Of a DNA stretch of 12,267 nt, positions 1-7,510 are shown piece by piece; position 1 is the stretch's first letter, and the number at the start of each line of letters is the position of its first letter. The DNA is taken from the NCBI GenBank assembly GCA_021780395.1, contig JAJXYU010000332.1:1-12267 (forward strand). Direction: 5' to 3'. The DNA comes from Pseudomonadota bacterium. Lineage in GTDB: Bacteria; Pseudomonadota; Gammaproteobacteria; Steroidobacterales; Steroidobacteraceae. The notes beneath the pieces were generated by a model. The model was not told where the DNA came from. It was given only the letters and a program-made list of their open reading frames with translations, and did not search any database. A program made the position numbers and the translations under genes.

Positions 1-1432
1 GTTCGTGCCCGCGGCGATCGCCGCGGCGGCGGGACTCACGGTGTTCCTCGAGCGGCGGATCCGCCGCGAACTCCTGCAGCCGCTCGCGCAGCTGCGCGTC
101 TGGGCCGGGCGGATGCGCGCCGGGCAGCTGGCGGCGCGGATTCCCGAGCCGCCGCGCGGCGCGGTGCGCGATCTGGTGCACGAGCTCAACGGCCTGGGCG
201 AGATGGTGTCGGACCTTTCGGCGCAGATGGAGGCGCGGGTGCAGAAGGCCACGCGCCGCATCGCCCAGAAGTCGCGCTCGCTCGAGATCCTGTGCGACGT
301 GGCGGCGACGATCAACACCTCGCGCGACCTCGATCAGCTCCTCAAGAAGTTCATCGAGATCGTGAGCGAGGTCGTCGAGGCGCGGGGCGCGCTGGTGCGC
401 CTGCTGACCGCGGACGGGCGGTTGCGGCTCGTGGCGAGCGAGGGAATCGACGAGGAGATCGCCGGTCGCGAGCGTCTGATCACGACGGACGCCTGCGCCT
501 GCGGTCGGGCGTTCTCGCAGCGAACGCTGCAATCCCACGGCTTGGAGGTGTGCCGGGAGCATCTGGGCCGATCGCTGTTCGCCTGCGACGAGAACATGGA
601 GATGGTGGCGGTGCCATTGACCTATCGCGGTCGGGTGCTCGGAATCTACAACCTGTTCCTGGACCGGCCGCTGCCGCTGCCTCGCGAGGACCTGAACGAT
701 CTGCTCAAGAACATCGGCCGTCATCTCGGCATCGCGATCGAGAAGGTCCGCCTGGACGAGGAGTCCAAGCGCCTCAGCGTGATGGAGGAACGCACCCTGC
801 TCGCGCACGAGCTGCACGACTCGCTGGCGCAGACCCTGAGCAGCCTGCGTTTCCAGGTCCGCACCCTGGACGAGACGCTGCAGGCGGGCGATCGACCGGC
901 GGTCGGGCACTGTCTCAACCGCATCACCAACAGCCTCGATGAGGCCAATCGGGAGCTGCGCGAGGTGCTGGTCCAGTTTCGCGCGCCGGTCGACCACGGC
1001 GGTCTCGTCACCGCGGTCGAGAAGGTGGTCGAGGGCTTCGCGCACGACAGCGGCGTCGACATCTACCTTCAGCAGGAATGGCACCGCGCGCCGTTGCCGG
1101 CGCACGTGGAGATGCAGATTCTGCGCGTCGTCCAGGAGTCGCTCGCGAACGTGCGCAAGCACGGGCGCGCGCACCACGTCCGGGTGATCCTGCGCGACGA
1201 CGAGGAGCGCAACACCGCCTGGGTGCTGATCGAGGACGACGGCGTCGGTTTCAAGCAGAGCGACATCGAAGAGCGTCCCGGCGAGCATCTGGGACTCTCG
1301 ATCATGCAGGACCGGGCGCGGCGCCTCGGGGGCATGCTGAAGGTGGAGAGCGAGGCCGGCGAGGGCACGCGCGTGACGCTTTCCTTCCCGTTGACGGGCG
1401 GGATCCGGGCGCCGATCGGCGCGACCGGATAG
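1..1432 (+). CDS. narX: NarX-type sensor histidine kinase (5' partial)
   Basis: The frame is open from the left edge, so the N-terminus, including any periplasmic nitrate-sensing domain, lies outside the window; the GTG at 5 is probably internal. Counting from that GTG: the end of a membrane segment (about 1-15), a HAMP linker (about 17-70), a short coiled coil, a GAF-like domain (about 100-250) with four cysteines (164, 166, 183, 194), a HisKA_3 dimerisation helix with the HELHDSLAQ motif and phospho-acceptor His271, and a HATPase_c domain with an N box (QESLANVRKHG, Asn382), G1 (DDGVGF) and G2 (GEHLGLSIMQDRA). This order is the NarX/NarQ family plan: an inner-membrane kinase that autophosphorylates and passes phosphate to a NarL-type regulator, which is encoded 6 nt downstream. 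The family call is firm. Nitrate as the ligand is inferred from the partner and the architecture, as the sensing domain is not visible. Confidence 0.85.
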   Translation, partial: FVPAAIAAAAGLTVFLERRIRRELLQPLAQLRVWAGRMRAGQLAARIPEPPRGAVRDLVHELNGLGEMVSDLSAQMEARVQKATRRIAQKSRSLEILCDVAATINTSRDLDQLLKKFIEIVSEVVEARGALVRLLTADGRLRLVASEGIDEEIAGRERLITTDACACGRAFSQRTLQSHGLEVCREHLGRSLFACDENMEMVAVPLTYRGRVLGIYNLFLDRPLPLPREDLNDLLKNIGRHLGIAIEKVRLDEESKRLSVMEERTLLAHELHDSLAQTLSSLRFQVRTLDETLQAGDRPAVGHCLNRITNSLDEANRELREVLVQFRAPVDHGGLVTAVEKVVEGFAHDSGVDIYLQQEWHRAPLPAHVEMQILRVVQESLANVRKHGRAHHVRVILRDDEERNTAWVLIEDDGVGFKQSDIEERPGEHLGLSIMQDRARRLGGMLKVESEAGEGTRVTLSFPLTGGIRAPIGATG

Positions 1433-1438
1433 CGGACG

Positions 1439-2083
1439 ATGCACGTACTCATCATCGACGACCACACGTTGTTCCGGGTCGGGTTGCAGGGCCTGCTGGA
1501 ACGTCGCGGGATCAGCGTGTGCGCCGTCGGAAGCGGCGAGGACGGCGTGCGGCTCGCCTGGGAGAACCCGCCCGACGTGGTGCTGCTCGACCTGCGGATG
1601 CCCGGCGAGAACGGGATCGCGGTGCTGCAGCGCCTGCGCGACGCGGGGTTCCGCCGGCCGGTGGCGATGCTCACCACGAGCACGGACGAGCGCGACCTGG
1701 TCAGCTCGCTGCGCTGCGGCGCAAAAGGCTATCTGCTGAAGGACATGGATCCGGATGCGCTGGTGGCGGCCCTGCACTCGATCATCGCCGGCAAGACCGT
1801 GGTCACGCCCGAGCTCACGACGGTGCTCGCGAAGGTGGTGCAGCGTGGCGGGGCGGACCGCGAGAAATACCCGACGCTGATCGAGGATCTGACGCCGCGC
1901 GAGCTCGAGATCCTGCGCCACCTCGCCGAGGGCGAGAGCAACAAGATCATCGCCCGCCGGCTCGGCATCTGCGACGGCACCGTGAAGCTTCACGTCAAAG
2001 CGATCCTGCGCAAGCTGGGGTTGTCCTCGCGCGTGGAGGCGGCGGTTCTCGCGGCCCAGCGCGGGTTGGACCTGAAGCCCTGA
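1439..2083 (+). CDS. narL: NarL-type two-component response regulator
   Basis: A 214-residue protein, the usual NarL length. The N-terminal receiver domain (about 1-118) carries the acidic pair Asp7-Asp8, phospho-acceptor Asp51 in LLDLRMPG, the conserved Thr at 79/80 and Lys101 in [10 protein letters not shown]. The C-terminal LuxR/GerE-type HTH (about 150-208) reads [20 protein letters not shown], then [17 protein letters not shown] and SRVEAAVL, which is close to my recollection of E. coli NarL. It should bind DNA as a dimer after phosphorylation by the adjacent kinase and control anaerobic respiratory genes. The ATG at 1439 follows the kinase stop by 6 nt, so the two are very likely co-transcribed and translationally coupled. 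No nitrate reductase genes lie in the window, so its targets are unknown; a paralogue responding to another signal remains possible. Confidence 0.85.
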   Translation: MHVLIIDDHTLFRVGLQGLLERRGISVCAVGSGEDGVRLAWENPPDVVLLDLRMPGENGIAVLQRLRDAGFRRPVAMLTTSTDERDLVSSLRCGAKGYLLKDMDPDALVAALHSIIAGKTVVTPELTTVLAKVVQRGGADREKYPTLIEDLTPRELEILRHLAEGESNKIIARRLGICDGTVKLHVKAILRKLGLSSRVEAAVLAAQRGLDLKP

Positions 2084-2090
2084 GCGCCCG

Positions 2091-2114
2091 ACCGCGGCGC
2101 CCGGCGCCCGCGGT
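2091..2114 (+). terminator. GC-rich inverted repeat after narL (possible terminator)
   Basis: ACCGCGG (2091-2097) and CCGCGGT (2108-2114) form a perfect 7-bp stem around a 10-nt loop, 7 nt after the narL stop, followed by only TTTG. The position suits a terminator for narXL, but the short T run makes strong intrinsic termination uncertain. The downstream T residues also form part of the proposed -35 element of the next operon. Confidence 0.4.
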
Positions 2115-2143
2115 TTGCCTGTCCAGGCGGGGTTCAGTAAAGT
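2115..2143 (+). promoter_or_regulatory. Putative sigma70 promoter for the ndk-der operon
   Basis: A -35-like TTGCCT (2115-2120, 4/6 to TTGACA) and a -10-like TAAAGT (2138-2143, 4/6 to TATAAT) are separated by exactly 17 nt. They lie in a locally A+T-richer stretch in an otherwise GC-rich 130-nt gap. Transcription would start near 2150, giving a leader of about 65 nt before ndk. This is inferred from consensus match and position only. Confidence 0.45.
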
Positions 2144-2203
2144 TGTCGGTCTTTGCCGGTCCCGCGGAGGGACCGCGATGCATTCCGCTCCACCGAAGTT
2201 CCC

Positions 2204-2207
2204 GAGG
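2204..2207 (+). promoter_or_regulatory. Ribosome binding site deciding the ndk start
   Basis: GAGG lies 6 nt before the ATG at 2214. It supports that start over the upstream in-frame start at 2115, which would add 33 residues unlike any NDK N-terminus. Confidence 0.7.
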
Positions 2208-2213
2208 TCGTCA

Positions 2214-2645
2214 ATGTCCATCGAGCGTACCCTGTCCATCGTCAAGCCCGACGGCGTCTCCCGCAATCTGATCGGCGAGGTCTACCGTCGGTTCGAGACC
2301 GCGGGCCTGCGGATCGTCGCCGCCCGTATGCTGCACCTGTCGCAGGCGCAGGCCGAGGCGTTCTACGGTGTGCATCGCGAGCGGCCGTTCTTCAAGGACC
2401 TGGTGCGGTTCATGACCTCGGGTCCGGTGATGGTGCAGGTGCTCGAGGGCGAAGACGCGATCGCGAAGAACCGCGAGGTCATGGGGGCGACGGACCCGAA
2501 GAAGGCGGCGAAGGGCACGATTCGCGCCGACCTCGCGAGCTCGATCGACGAGAACGTCGCGCACGGCTCGGACGCCGCCGACACCGCGGCTCGCGAGATC
2601 GCGTTCTTCTTCAGCGAGACCGAGATCTGCCCGCGCACCCGCTGA
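2214..2645 (+). CDS. ndk: Nucleoside diphosphate kinase
   Basis: This cytoplasmic enzyme moves the gamma-phosphate of an NTP (mainly ATP) to NDPs and dNDPs by a phospho-histidine ping-pong mechanism, balancing the nucleotide pools. The protein is 143 residues, the standard bacterial length. It opens with [14 protein letters not shown], holding the nucleotide-binding Lys11. The active-site block NVAHGSD places the catalytic His117 and Ser119 at the usual numbering, and a C-terminal EICP segment completes the fold. The start at 2214 is set by GAGG 6 nt upstream and by the family length. It is the first gene of the proposed ndk-to-der operon, with rlmN starting 28 nt after its stop. Confidence 0.97.
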   Translation: MSIERTLSIVKPDGVSRNLIGEVYRRFETAGLRIVAARMLHLSQAQAEAFYGVHRERPFFKDLVRFMTSGPVMVQVLEGEDAIAKNREVMGATDPKKAAKGTIRADLASSIDENVAHGSDAADTAAREIAFFFSETEICPRTR

Positions 2646-2673
2646 CCGCGGTGTCGCGCTGGAGCGCAACGAG

Positions 2674-3819
2674 ATGCCCGCCGCCCCGGTCGACGACCGC
2701 GTGAACCTCCTCGGCCTGCCGCGGGCCGAGCTCGAGGCATTCGTCGCCGCGCGCTTCGGTGCGAAGCCGTTCCGCGCGCGGCAGCTGTTGCAATGGATCC
2801 ATCGTCGCGGCGCGTCGAGCTTTCACGAGATGACCGACCTCGCGAAGGGCTTCCGGGTCGACCTCGAAGCCGGGGCGACGATCGCGGTTCCACAGATCGT
2901 CGCGTCCCAGGCCTCGAGCGACGGCACCCGCAAGTGGCTGCTGCGGATGGACGAGACCCAGGGGATCGAGACGGTGTTCATCCCGGAGCCCGGCCGCGGG
3001 ACGCTGTGCATCTCGAGCCAGGTCGGCTGCGCGATGGACTGCGGTTTTTGCGCGACCGCGCGCCAGGGGTTCAACCGCAATTTGAGCGCGGCCGAGATCG
3101 TCGGCCAGGTCTGGCTCGCGCGGCGCGAGCTCGCCGCGGCCGCGGCCGCCGGCGCGGCGCCCCAGCCGATCACCAACGTGGTGTTCATGGGGATGGGCGA
3201 GCCGCTCGCGAACTACCGCAACGTGCTGCCGGCGATGCGGATCCTGCTCGACGACCTGGCCTACGATCTGTCGCGTCGCCGGGTCACGCTCAGCACCTCG
3301 GGCCTGGTGCCGCAGATCTACCGGCTCGCCGAGGAGTGCAACGTCGCGCTCGCGGTGAGCCTGCATGCGCCGAACGACGCGCTGCGTGACCAGCTGGTGC
3401 CGATCAACCGCAAGCACCCGATCGCCGAGCTGCTCGCGGCGTGCTGGCACTACCTGGAACGCCAGAACGGGCGCAGCGTGACGTTCGAGTACGTGATGCT
3501 GGATCGGGTCAACGACCAGCCGGAGCACGCGCGGCAGCTCGCGCGGCTGCTGCGCGGACGGCCCGCGAAAATGAACCTCATTCCCTTCAATCCGTTCGCC
3601 GGAACGCGCTTCACCCGGTCGCCGGACGCGGCGATCCTCGCGTTTCGCGATATATTGAACGACATGGGAGTGATCGCGACGATCCGGCGAACCCGCGGCG
3701 ACGACATCGATGCGGCCTGCGGCCAACTCGCGGGCCGGGTCCAGGACCGGGTCGTGGTGCGCCTGGGCACGAAGCTCGGGAGAACGCCGGCCGAGGCGAG
3801 CCCATGGGCGAGCCCATGA
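2674..3819 (+). CDS. rlmN: Dual-specificity 23S rRNA / tRNA adenine C2-methyltransferase RlmN
   Basis: This radical-SAM methyltransferase makes m2A at position 2503 of 23S rRNA and at position 37 of some tRNAs. The protein has 381 residues. The radical-SAM CxxxCxxC motif is Cys119-Ala-Met-Asp-Cys123-Gly-Phe-Cys126, and [13 protein letters not shown] is the GEP-type SAM-binding segment. Glu99 in GIETVFIPE matches the RlmN glutamate, and Cys349 in DIDAACGQL is the second mechanistic cysteine that forms the protein-RNA methylene link. [12 protein letters not shown] is also typical. GGAG at 2661-2664 lies 9 nt before the ATG. The C-terminus (SPWASP) is encoded by a 12-bp tandem duplication that also holds the pilF start codons, so the two genes overlap. 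Confidence 0.97.
   Translation: MPAAPVDDRVNLLGLPRAELEAFVAARFGAKPFRARQLLQWIHRRGASSFHEMTDLAKGFRVDLEAGATIAVPQIVASQASSDGTRKWLLRMDETQGIETVFIPEPGRGTLCISSQVGCAMDCGFCATARQGFNRNLSAAEIVGQVWLARRELAAAAAAGAAPQPITNVVFMGMGEPLANYRNVLPAMRILLDDLAYDLSRRRVTLSTSGLVPQIYRLAEECNVALAVSLHAPNDALRDQLVPINRKHPIAELLAACWHYLERQNGRSVTFEYVMLDRVNDQPEHARQLARLLRGRPAKMNLIPFNPFAGTRFTRSPDAAILAFRDILNDMGVIATIRRTRGDDIDAACGQLAGRVQDRVVVRLGTKLGRTPAEASPWASP
3795..3818 (+). repeat. Exact 12-bp tandem duplication at the rlmN/pilF junction
   Basis: GGCGAGCCCATG occurs twice in direct succession (3795-3806 and 3807-3818), followed by a partial third copy (AGCGAG). Each copy holds a candidate pilF ATG. In the rlmN frame the repeat encodes the last residues before its stop at 3817-3819. 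Confidence 0.9.
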
Positions 3820-4601
3820 GCGAGCGGCGGTTACGGCTCGCGGCCGCCGCGCTCGCCGCCACCGCGCTCGCCGCGGCGCTCGCGCTCGGGGGCTGCGCCT
3901 CGAACGGCGGTGCACTCGCGTCGGGCGTCAACCCGAAGCAGGCGGCGGTCGACAACGTCCAGCTCTCGGTCGCCTACCTCAAGCTCGGCAAGCTCGCGGA
4001 CGCGCGGCTCTTCATCGAGCGCGCGCTGCAGGAGGATCCGCGCAATGCGACCGTGCAGGCGACCGCCGGCGTCGTCTACGAACGGCTCGGCGAGGCGTCG
4101 AAGGCGCGGCGCGCCTATCGGGAGGCCGCGCGCCTCGGCCGCAAGGACCCGGACGTGATGAACACCTACGGCGGCTACCTGTGCCGCACCGGCCATTACG
4201 CCGAAGGCGAGAAGGTGTTTCGCGAGGTGATCGCGAATCCCGTGTACCAGACCCCGGAGGTCGCGATGGTGAACGCCGGCGTGTGCCTCGAGGGCGCCGG
4301 GAACGATGCCGCCGCGCAGAACTACTTCGAGCGCGCGCTGGTCGTACGGCCGAACATGCCCGAGGCGCTGCTGGAATCGGCGGATCTCGCGATGAAGCGC
4401 GGCGACGCGGCGCGGGCGGCGAAGATCATCCGCCAGGATCTTGCGGTGAACCCACCGAGTCCGCCGGTACTCTGGCTCGGCGTGCGCGCGGAGCGCGCGC
4501 TCGGGCATGCGAACGCGGCCGACGCCTATGCCGGTGAGCTCGTGCACAAGTTCCCGACGTCGACCGAAGCACGGATGCTGCAAGCCGGCGTAGGCCCATG
4601 A
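3804..4601 (+). CDS. pilF: Type IV pilus biogenesis/stability TPR lipoprotein PilF (PilW)
   Basis: PilF/PilW is the outer-membrane lipoprotein pilotin that helps the PilQ secretin localise and form multimers. From the ATG at 3804 the protein is 265 residues: a basic n-region, an Ala/Leu-rich hydrophobic segment, and a lipobox LGGC with the acylated Cys at 31, followed by tetratricopeptide repeats over about 49-255. Diagnostic segments are [20 protein letters not shown], then [20 protein letters not shown] and [20 protein letters not shown], which match the PilF pattern of asparagine-rich TPR helices. Two starts are possible. The ATG at 3804 has GAGG (3793-3796) 7 nt upstream. The ATG at 3816 overlaps the rlmN stop as ATGA but has no clear Shine-Dalgarno. 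Both give a functional lipoprotein signal, and 3804 is preferred. Its place between rlmN and rodZ is the Pseudomonas arrangement. Confidence 0.9.
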   Translation: MGEPMSERRLRLAAAALAATALAAALALGGCASNGGALASGVNPKQAAVDNVQLSVAYLKLGKLADARLFIERALQEDPRNATVQATAGVVYERLGEASKARRAYREAARLGRKDPDVMNTYGGYLCRTGHYAEGEKVFREVIANPVYQTPEVAMVNAGVCLEGAGNDAAAQNYFERALVVRPNMPEALLESADLAMKRGDAARAAKIIRQDLAVNPPSPPVLWLGVRAERALGHANAADAYAGELVHKFPTSTEARMLQAGVGP

Positions 4602-5497
4602 GCGTTGCCGGCGACCTTCCCGAACGCCTGCGTGCGGAGCGGGAGCGGCGCGGACTCAGCCGGCAACAGGCCGCCGACGACCTGCGGGTCGACCCACGGA
4701 TCATCGAGGCGCTCGAGAGCGGCGAGTTCGCGAACCTGGGGGCGCCGGTATACGCGAAAGGCCATCTCAAGAAGTACGCCGCCCTGCTCGGGATACCGGA
4801 CGCGGACCTCGCCGAGATGATCGGGCAGATGGACGTGTCGGTCCCGGAGCAGGTGAACCCGGAGATCGCGATCCGGATCGCCGCGGGCGCCCGGTTCGGC
4901 GGAAGATCCTCGAAGCGTCCGGTGGTCGGCGTCGCATTGCTCGCCATGCTGGTCGGGGGCGTGCTGTGGTGGAAGCCCTGGCGGCTGCGCCTCGGCGAAC
5001 GGTCGATCCCCGCGGTGCCGCAGGCGATCGCGCCGACGTCGGCGCAGGGGCCGCGTGCCGATGCGTCGCCGCCGCGTGTCGATGCGCCGCCGGCGCAGGC
5101 CACCGGCGATGCGGTCCATCCACCGCGGACTCCGGCTGCGGGCGCGGTGCCGGTGCCGGGATCCGCGACCCGCGTGGCACCGGCGGGGACGCCGGTGGCG
5201 GGTGGCGAACTCGCGCTGCAATTCACGTTCACCGCGGACTGCTGGGTCGACGTGCGCGACGCCCAGGGCAGGCCGATCTTCCAGGCGGTTGCGCGGGCTG
5301 GATCGAGCCGCACCCTGAGCGGCCGCGCGCCGTTCACGGTGATCCTCGGGCACGCCGCCGGCGTCGCGCTGCGGATCGGCGACCGGCCGGTCGAGATCCC
5401 GCCGACGCTCGTGAGCGGCAACGTCGCGCGGTTCGTCATCGGCGCGGACGGTGCCATCGGTGCGTTCTCCACCGGGTCGCCGCAGCCACCGCCCTGA
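4598..5497 (+). CDS. rodZ: Cytoskeleton/cell-shape protein RodZ (HTH plus DUF4115)
   Basis: RodZ is a bitopic inner-membrane protein that links MreB filaments to the cell-wall elongation machinery. This protein is 299 residues. An Xre-like HTH_25 domain (about 8-75, with PERLRAERERRGLSRQQAAD and VYAKGHLKKYAALLGI) is followed by a juxtamembrane basic stretch, one membrane segment (about 109-125, VVGVALLAMLVGGVLWW), a long Pro/Ala-rich periplasmic linker (about 137-203) and a C-terminal DUF4115 beta domain (about 204-290, LQFTFTADCWVDVRDAQGR and PFTVILGHA). The start ATG overlaps the pilF stop (ATGA at 4598-4601) and only a weak TAGG lies nearby, so translation is probably coupled. In E. coli and Pseudomonas ispG follows rodZ; here hisS follows directly. 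Confidence 0.92.
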   Translation: MSVAGDLPERLRAERERRGLSRQQAADDLRVDPRIIEALESGEFANLGAPVYAKGHLKKYAALLGIPDADLAEMIGQMDVSVPEQVNPEIAIRIAAGARFGGRSSKRPVVGVALLAMLVGGVLWWKPWRLRLGERSIPAVPQAIAPTSAQGPRADASPPRVDAPPAQATGDAVHPPRTPAAGAVPVPGSATRVAPAGTPVAGGELALQFTFTADCWVDVRDAQGRPIFQAVARAGSSRTLSGRAPFTVILGHAAGVALRIGDRPVEIPPTLVSGNVARFVIGADGAIGAFSTGSPQPPP

Positions 5498-5501
5498 AGC
5501 C

Positions 5502-5506
5502 GGAGG
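5502..5506 (+). promoter_or_regulatory. Ribosome binding site deciding the hisS TTG start
   Basis: GGAGG sits in the 13-nt gap between rodZ and hisS, 4 nt before TTG at 5511. It is the strongest Shine-Dalgarno in the operon and supports the rare TTG start, as there is no in-frame ATG at a sensible position. Confidence 0.7.
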
Positions 5507-5510
5507 TTCC

Positions 5511-6809
5511 TTGGGTACGATCATCGAGCCGCTGCGCGGCGTTCACGACATCCCGCCGTCGCGGATCGCGGCCTGGCAGTTCCTCGAGCGCACGACCCGC
5601 GAGGTCTTCGCGGCGTACGGTTACGAGGAGTTCCGCGTTCCGATCATCGAGCAGACGCAGCTGTTCAAGCGTTCGATCGGCGATTTCACGGACATCGTCG
5701 AGAAGGAGATGTTCAGTTTCGTCGACCAGGGCGAGGATCACATCACCTTGCGGCCGGAGGCGACCGCAGGGATCGCGCGGGCGATGATCTCGAACGGCTT
5801 GCTGCGGCCCGGTCGCCTGCGGGTCTGGTGCATGGGACCGATGTTCCGGCGGGAGCGGCCGCAGGCGGGCCGTTACCGGCAATTCCACCAGATCGACGCG
5901 GAGGCGTTCGGTTTCGAAGGACCGGACGTCGATGCGGAGCTGATCCTGCTGTCGGCGCGACTGCTGCGGCGACTCGGTCTCGGCGGCGTGAAGCTGCACC
6001 TGAATTCGCTCGGCACGCCGGCGTCGCGGGCGGTCTTTCGCGAGCGGTTGATCGAGTATTTCAGCGCCCATGAGTCGAGCCTGGACGAGGACAGCCGGCG
6101 GCGGCTGCATGCGAACCCTTTGCGGATTCTCGACTCCAAGCATCCACAGACCCAGCGGATCGTCGCCGGCGCGCCGCCGCTCGAGGAGGCGCTGGATCCG
6201 GAGTCCAAAGCCCATTTCGAGACGCTGTGCGGGCACCTGCGGGCCGCGGGCATCGAGTATCATGTCGACCGGCGGCTGGTGCGCGGGCTCGACTACTACA
6301 CGCGCACCGTGTTCGAGTGGGTCACCGACGCGCTCGGTGCGCAGAGTACCGTATGCGCCGGGGGGCGCTATGACGGGCTCGTCGAACAGCTTGGCGGCCC
6401 GCCGACCCCGGGGATCGGTTGGGCGATGGGACAGGAGCGCATCGTGCTGCTGCTCGAGAAGGTCGGTACGCCGATGATCGCCGACGCGCCCCAGGTCTAC
6501 GTGGTCGCGAGCGGCGAACGGGCCGAGCGCGCGGCGTTCGAGATCACGGAGCGACTGCGCGACGAGCGCCCGGCGCTGCGGATTCTCGCGAACCTCGGAG
6601 GCGGGAACTTCAAGGCTCAGTTCAAGCGGGCCGACAAGAGCGGGGCACGGATCGCGCTCGTGCTCGGCGACGACGAGCTCGCGCGCGGCGCGGCGGCGCT
6701 GAAGGATCTGCGCGGGGACGGGATCCAGGAGGACTGCCCGTTCGAACGGCTCGGCGAACGCCTGGGAACACTGCTGCAACTGGACATGGCGAACACGGGG
6801 AAAGCATGA
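5511..6809 (+). CDS. hisS: Histidyl-tRNA synthetase
   Basis: This class II aminoacyl-tRNA synthetase charges tRNA-His in the cytoplasm. The protein is 432 residues, the usual size. The N-terminus (GTIIEPLRGVHDIPP) matches the family. Motif 2 is visible as RVWCMGPMFRRERPQAGRYR (about 104-123), with QFHQIDAEAFG after it and TLRPEATAGIAR (79-90) before it. The histidine-specific motifs are LVRGLDYYTRTVFEW (256-270, with Arg258 as the catalytic arginine) and AGGRYDGLVEQLGG (283-296), and motif 3 is GIGWAMGQERI (301-311). The anticodon-binding domain covers about 325-425. The TTG start is chosen because GGAGG precedes it and the mature N-terminus aligns; the frame extends further upstream only into the end of rodZ. 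The stop overlaps the yfgM start. Confidence 0.96.
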   Translation: MGTIIEPLRGVHDIPPSRIAAWQFLERTTREVFAAYGYEEFRVPIIEQTQLFKRSIGDFTDIVEKEMFSFVDQGEDHITLRPEATAGIARAMISNGLLRPGRLRVWCMGPMFRRERPQAGRYRQFHQIDAEAFGFEGPDVDAELILLSARLLRRLGLGGVKLHLNSLGTPASRAVFRERLIEYFSAHESSLDEDSRRRLHANPLRILDSKHPQTQRIVAGAPPLEEALDPESKAHFETLCGHLRAAGIEYHVDRRLVRGLDYYTRTVFEWVTDALGAQSTVCAGGRYDGLVEQLGGPPTPGIGWAMGQERIVLLLEKVGTPMIADAPQVYVVASGERAERAAFEITERLRDERPALRILANLGGGNFKAQFKRADKSGARIALVLGDDELARGAAALKDLRGDGIQEDCPFERLGERLGTLLQLDMANTGKA

Positions 6810-7510
6810 GCGACGAGTACTTGACCGACGACGAGCAAATCGAGGCCCTGAAGGGTTGGCTGGCGACCAACGGTCCGGGCGTGCTGCTCGCGGTCGCGCT
6901 CGGCGCGGCCATCGTCTTCGGCTACCGTTTCTACGAGAGCCGGGTCGACAACCGTGCGCTCGCAGCCGCGCAACTGTTCGACCAGATGACCGGGGCGCTC
7001 GGAAAGAACGATCGCGCCGGGGCCGAGCGGATCGCGGGCGAGATCACCGGCCGATACGCGGGCAGCCCGTACGCCGATCAGGCGGAGCTCACGCTCGCCC
7101 GCCTGGCGATCGACGACGGGCGCCTCGCGGCGGCCGATGCTGAGCTGCGGCACGTGGTCGATACCACGAAGGATCACGAGCTCGCCAAGATCGCGCGGCT
7201 GCGGCTCGCTCGCGTGCTGATCGCCGAGGGCAAGCCGGATCAGGCGCTCGCGACGCTCGGCACGCTGAAGAAGGGCAGCCCGTTCGAGTCGCTCTTCGAC
7301 GAGGCCCGTGGCGATGCGCTGGTGGCGAAGCACGATCGTGCGGGCGCGATCGCCGCGTACCAGCGCGCGCTCGCGGTGGCCGATCCGCGTTACGGCGACA
7401 ACGCGCTGTTGACCCTGAAGATCGCCGATCTCGGCGCCGCGCCGCGGATCCCGGGGATCGCCGCGCCGAATCCACCCGCGGCCGCCGCGGCCGCGGCGGC
7501 CGCGCCATGA
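6806..7510 (+). CDS. yfgM: YfgM-family tetratricopeptide membrane protein (BamB/SecYEG-associated chaperone)
   Basis: YfgM is a single-span inner-membrane protein with a periplasmic TPR-like domain. In E. coli it associates with PpiD at the Sec translocon and has been linked to BamB and to the Rcs response. The protein is 234 residues: a short acidic cytoplasmic N-terminus (MSDEYLTDDEQIEALKGWL), one membrane segment (about 25-41, GVLLAVALGAAIVFGYRF), then TPR_21-type helices (about 48-210) with ALAAAQLFDQM, SPYADQAELTLARLAIDDG and IARLRLARVLI. The end is unusual: a Pro-containing linker running into nine alanines and a final proline, encoded by a GC-only repeat. The ATG overlaps the hisS stop as ATGA, with GGGGA at 6797-6801. 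Synteny between hisS and bamB makes the identity secure. Confidence 0.92.
   Translation: MSDEYLTDDEQIEALKGWLATNGPGVLLAVALGAAIVFGYRFYESRVDNRALAAAQLFDQMTGALGKNDRAGAERIAGEITGRYAGSPYADQAELTLARLAIDDGRLAAADAELRHVVDTTKDHELAKIARLRLARVLIAEGKPDQALATLGTLKKGSPFESLFDEARGDALVAKHDRAGAIAAYQRALAVADPRYGDNALLTLKIADLGAAPRIPGIAAPNPPAAAAAAAAAP
7478..7504 (+). repeat. Triple 9-bp GC-only repeat coding poly-Ala
   Basis: The palindromic octamer GCGGCCGC occurs at 7478-7485, 7487-7494 and 7496-7503, a strict 9-bp period with a ninth base of C, G and G. In the yfgM frame each unit encodes Ala-Ala-Ala, giving nine alanines immediately before the final Pro and the stop. Confidence 0.85.

Noticed and set aside
2115..2213. 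Upstream extension of ndk from the in-frame start at 2115
   Set aside because: It would add 33 residues unlike any NDK and would place the start inside the proposed promoter; the ATG at 2214 has a good ribosome site and gives the exact family length.
2611..3915. A 434-codon open frame on the minus strand opposite rlmN
   Set aside because: Same reasoning: antisense to a well-supported enzyme, with Arg-rich composition and no motif.
5436..6779. A 447-codon open frame on the minus strand opposite hisS
   Set aside because: It is fully antisense to a textbook HisRS, shows no recognisable domain, and is rich in Arg, Pro and Ala. This is the expected shadow of a GC-rich gene with biased third positions.
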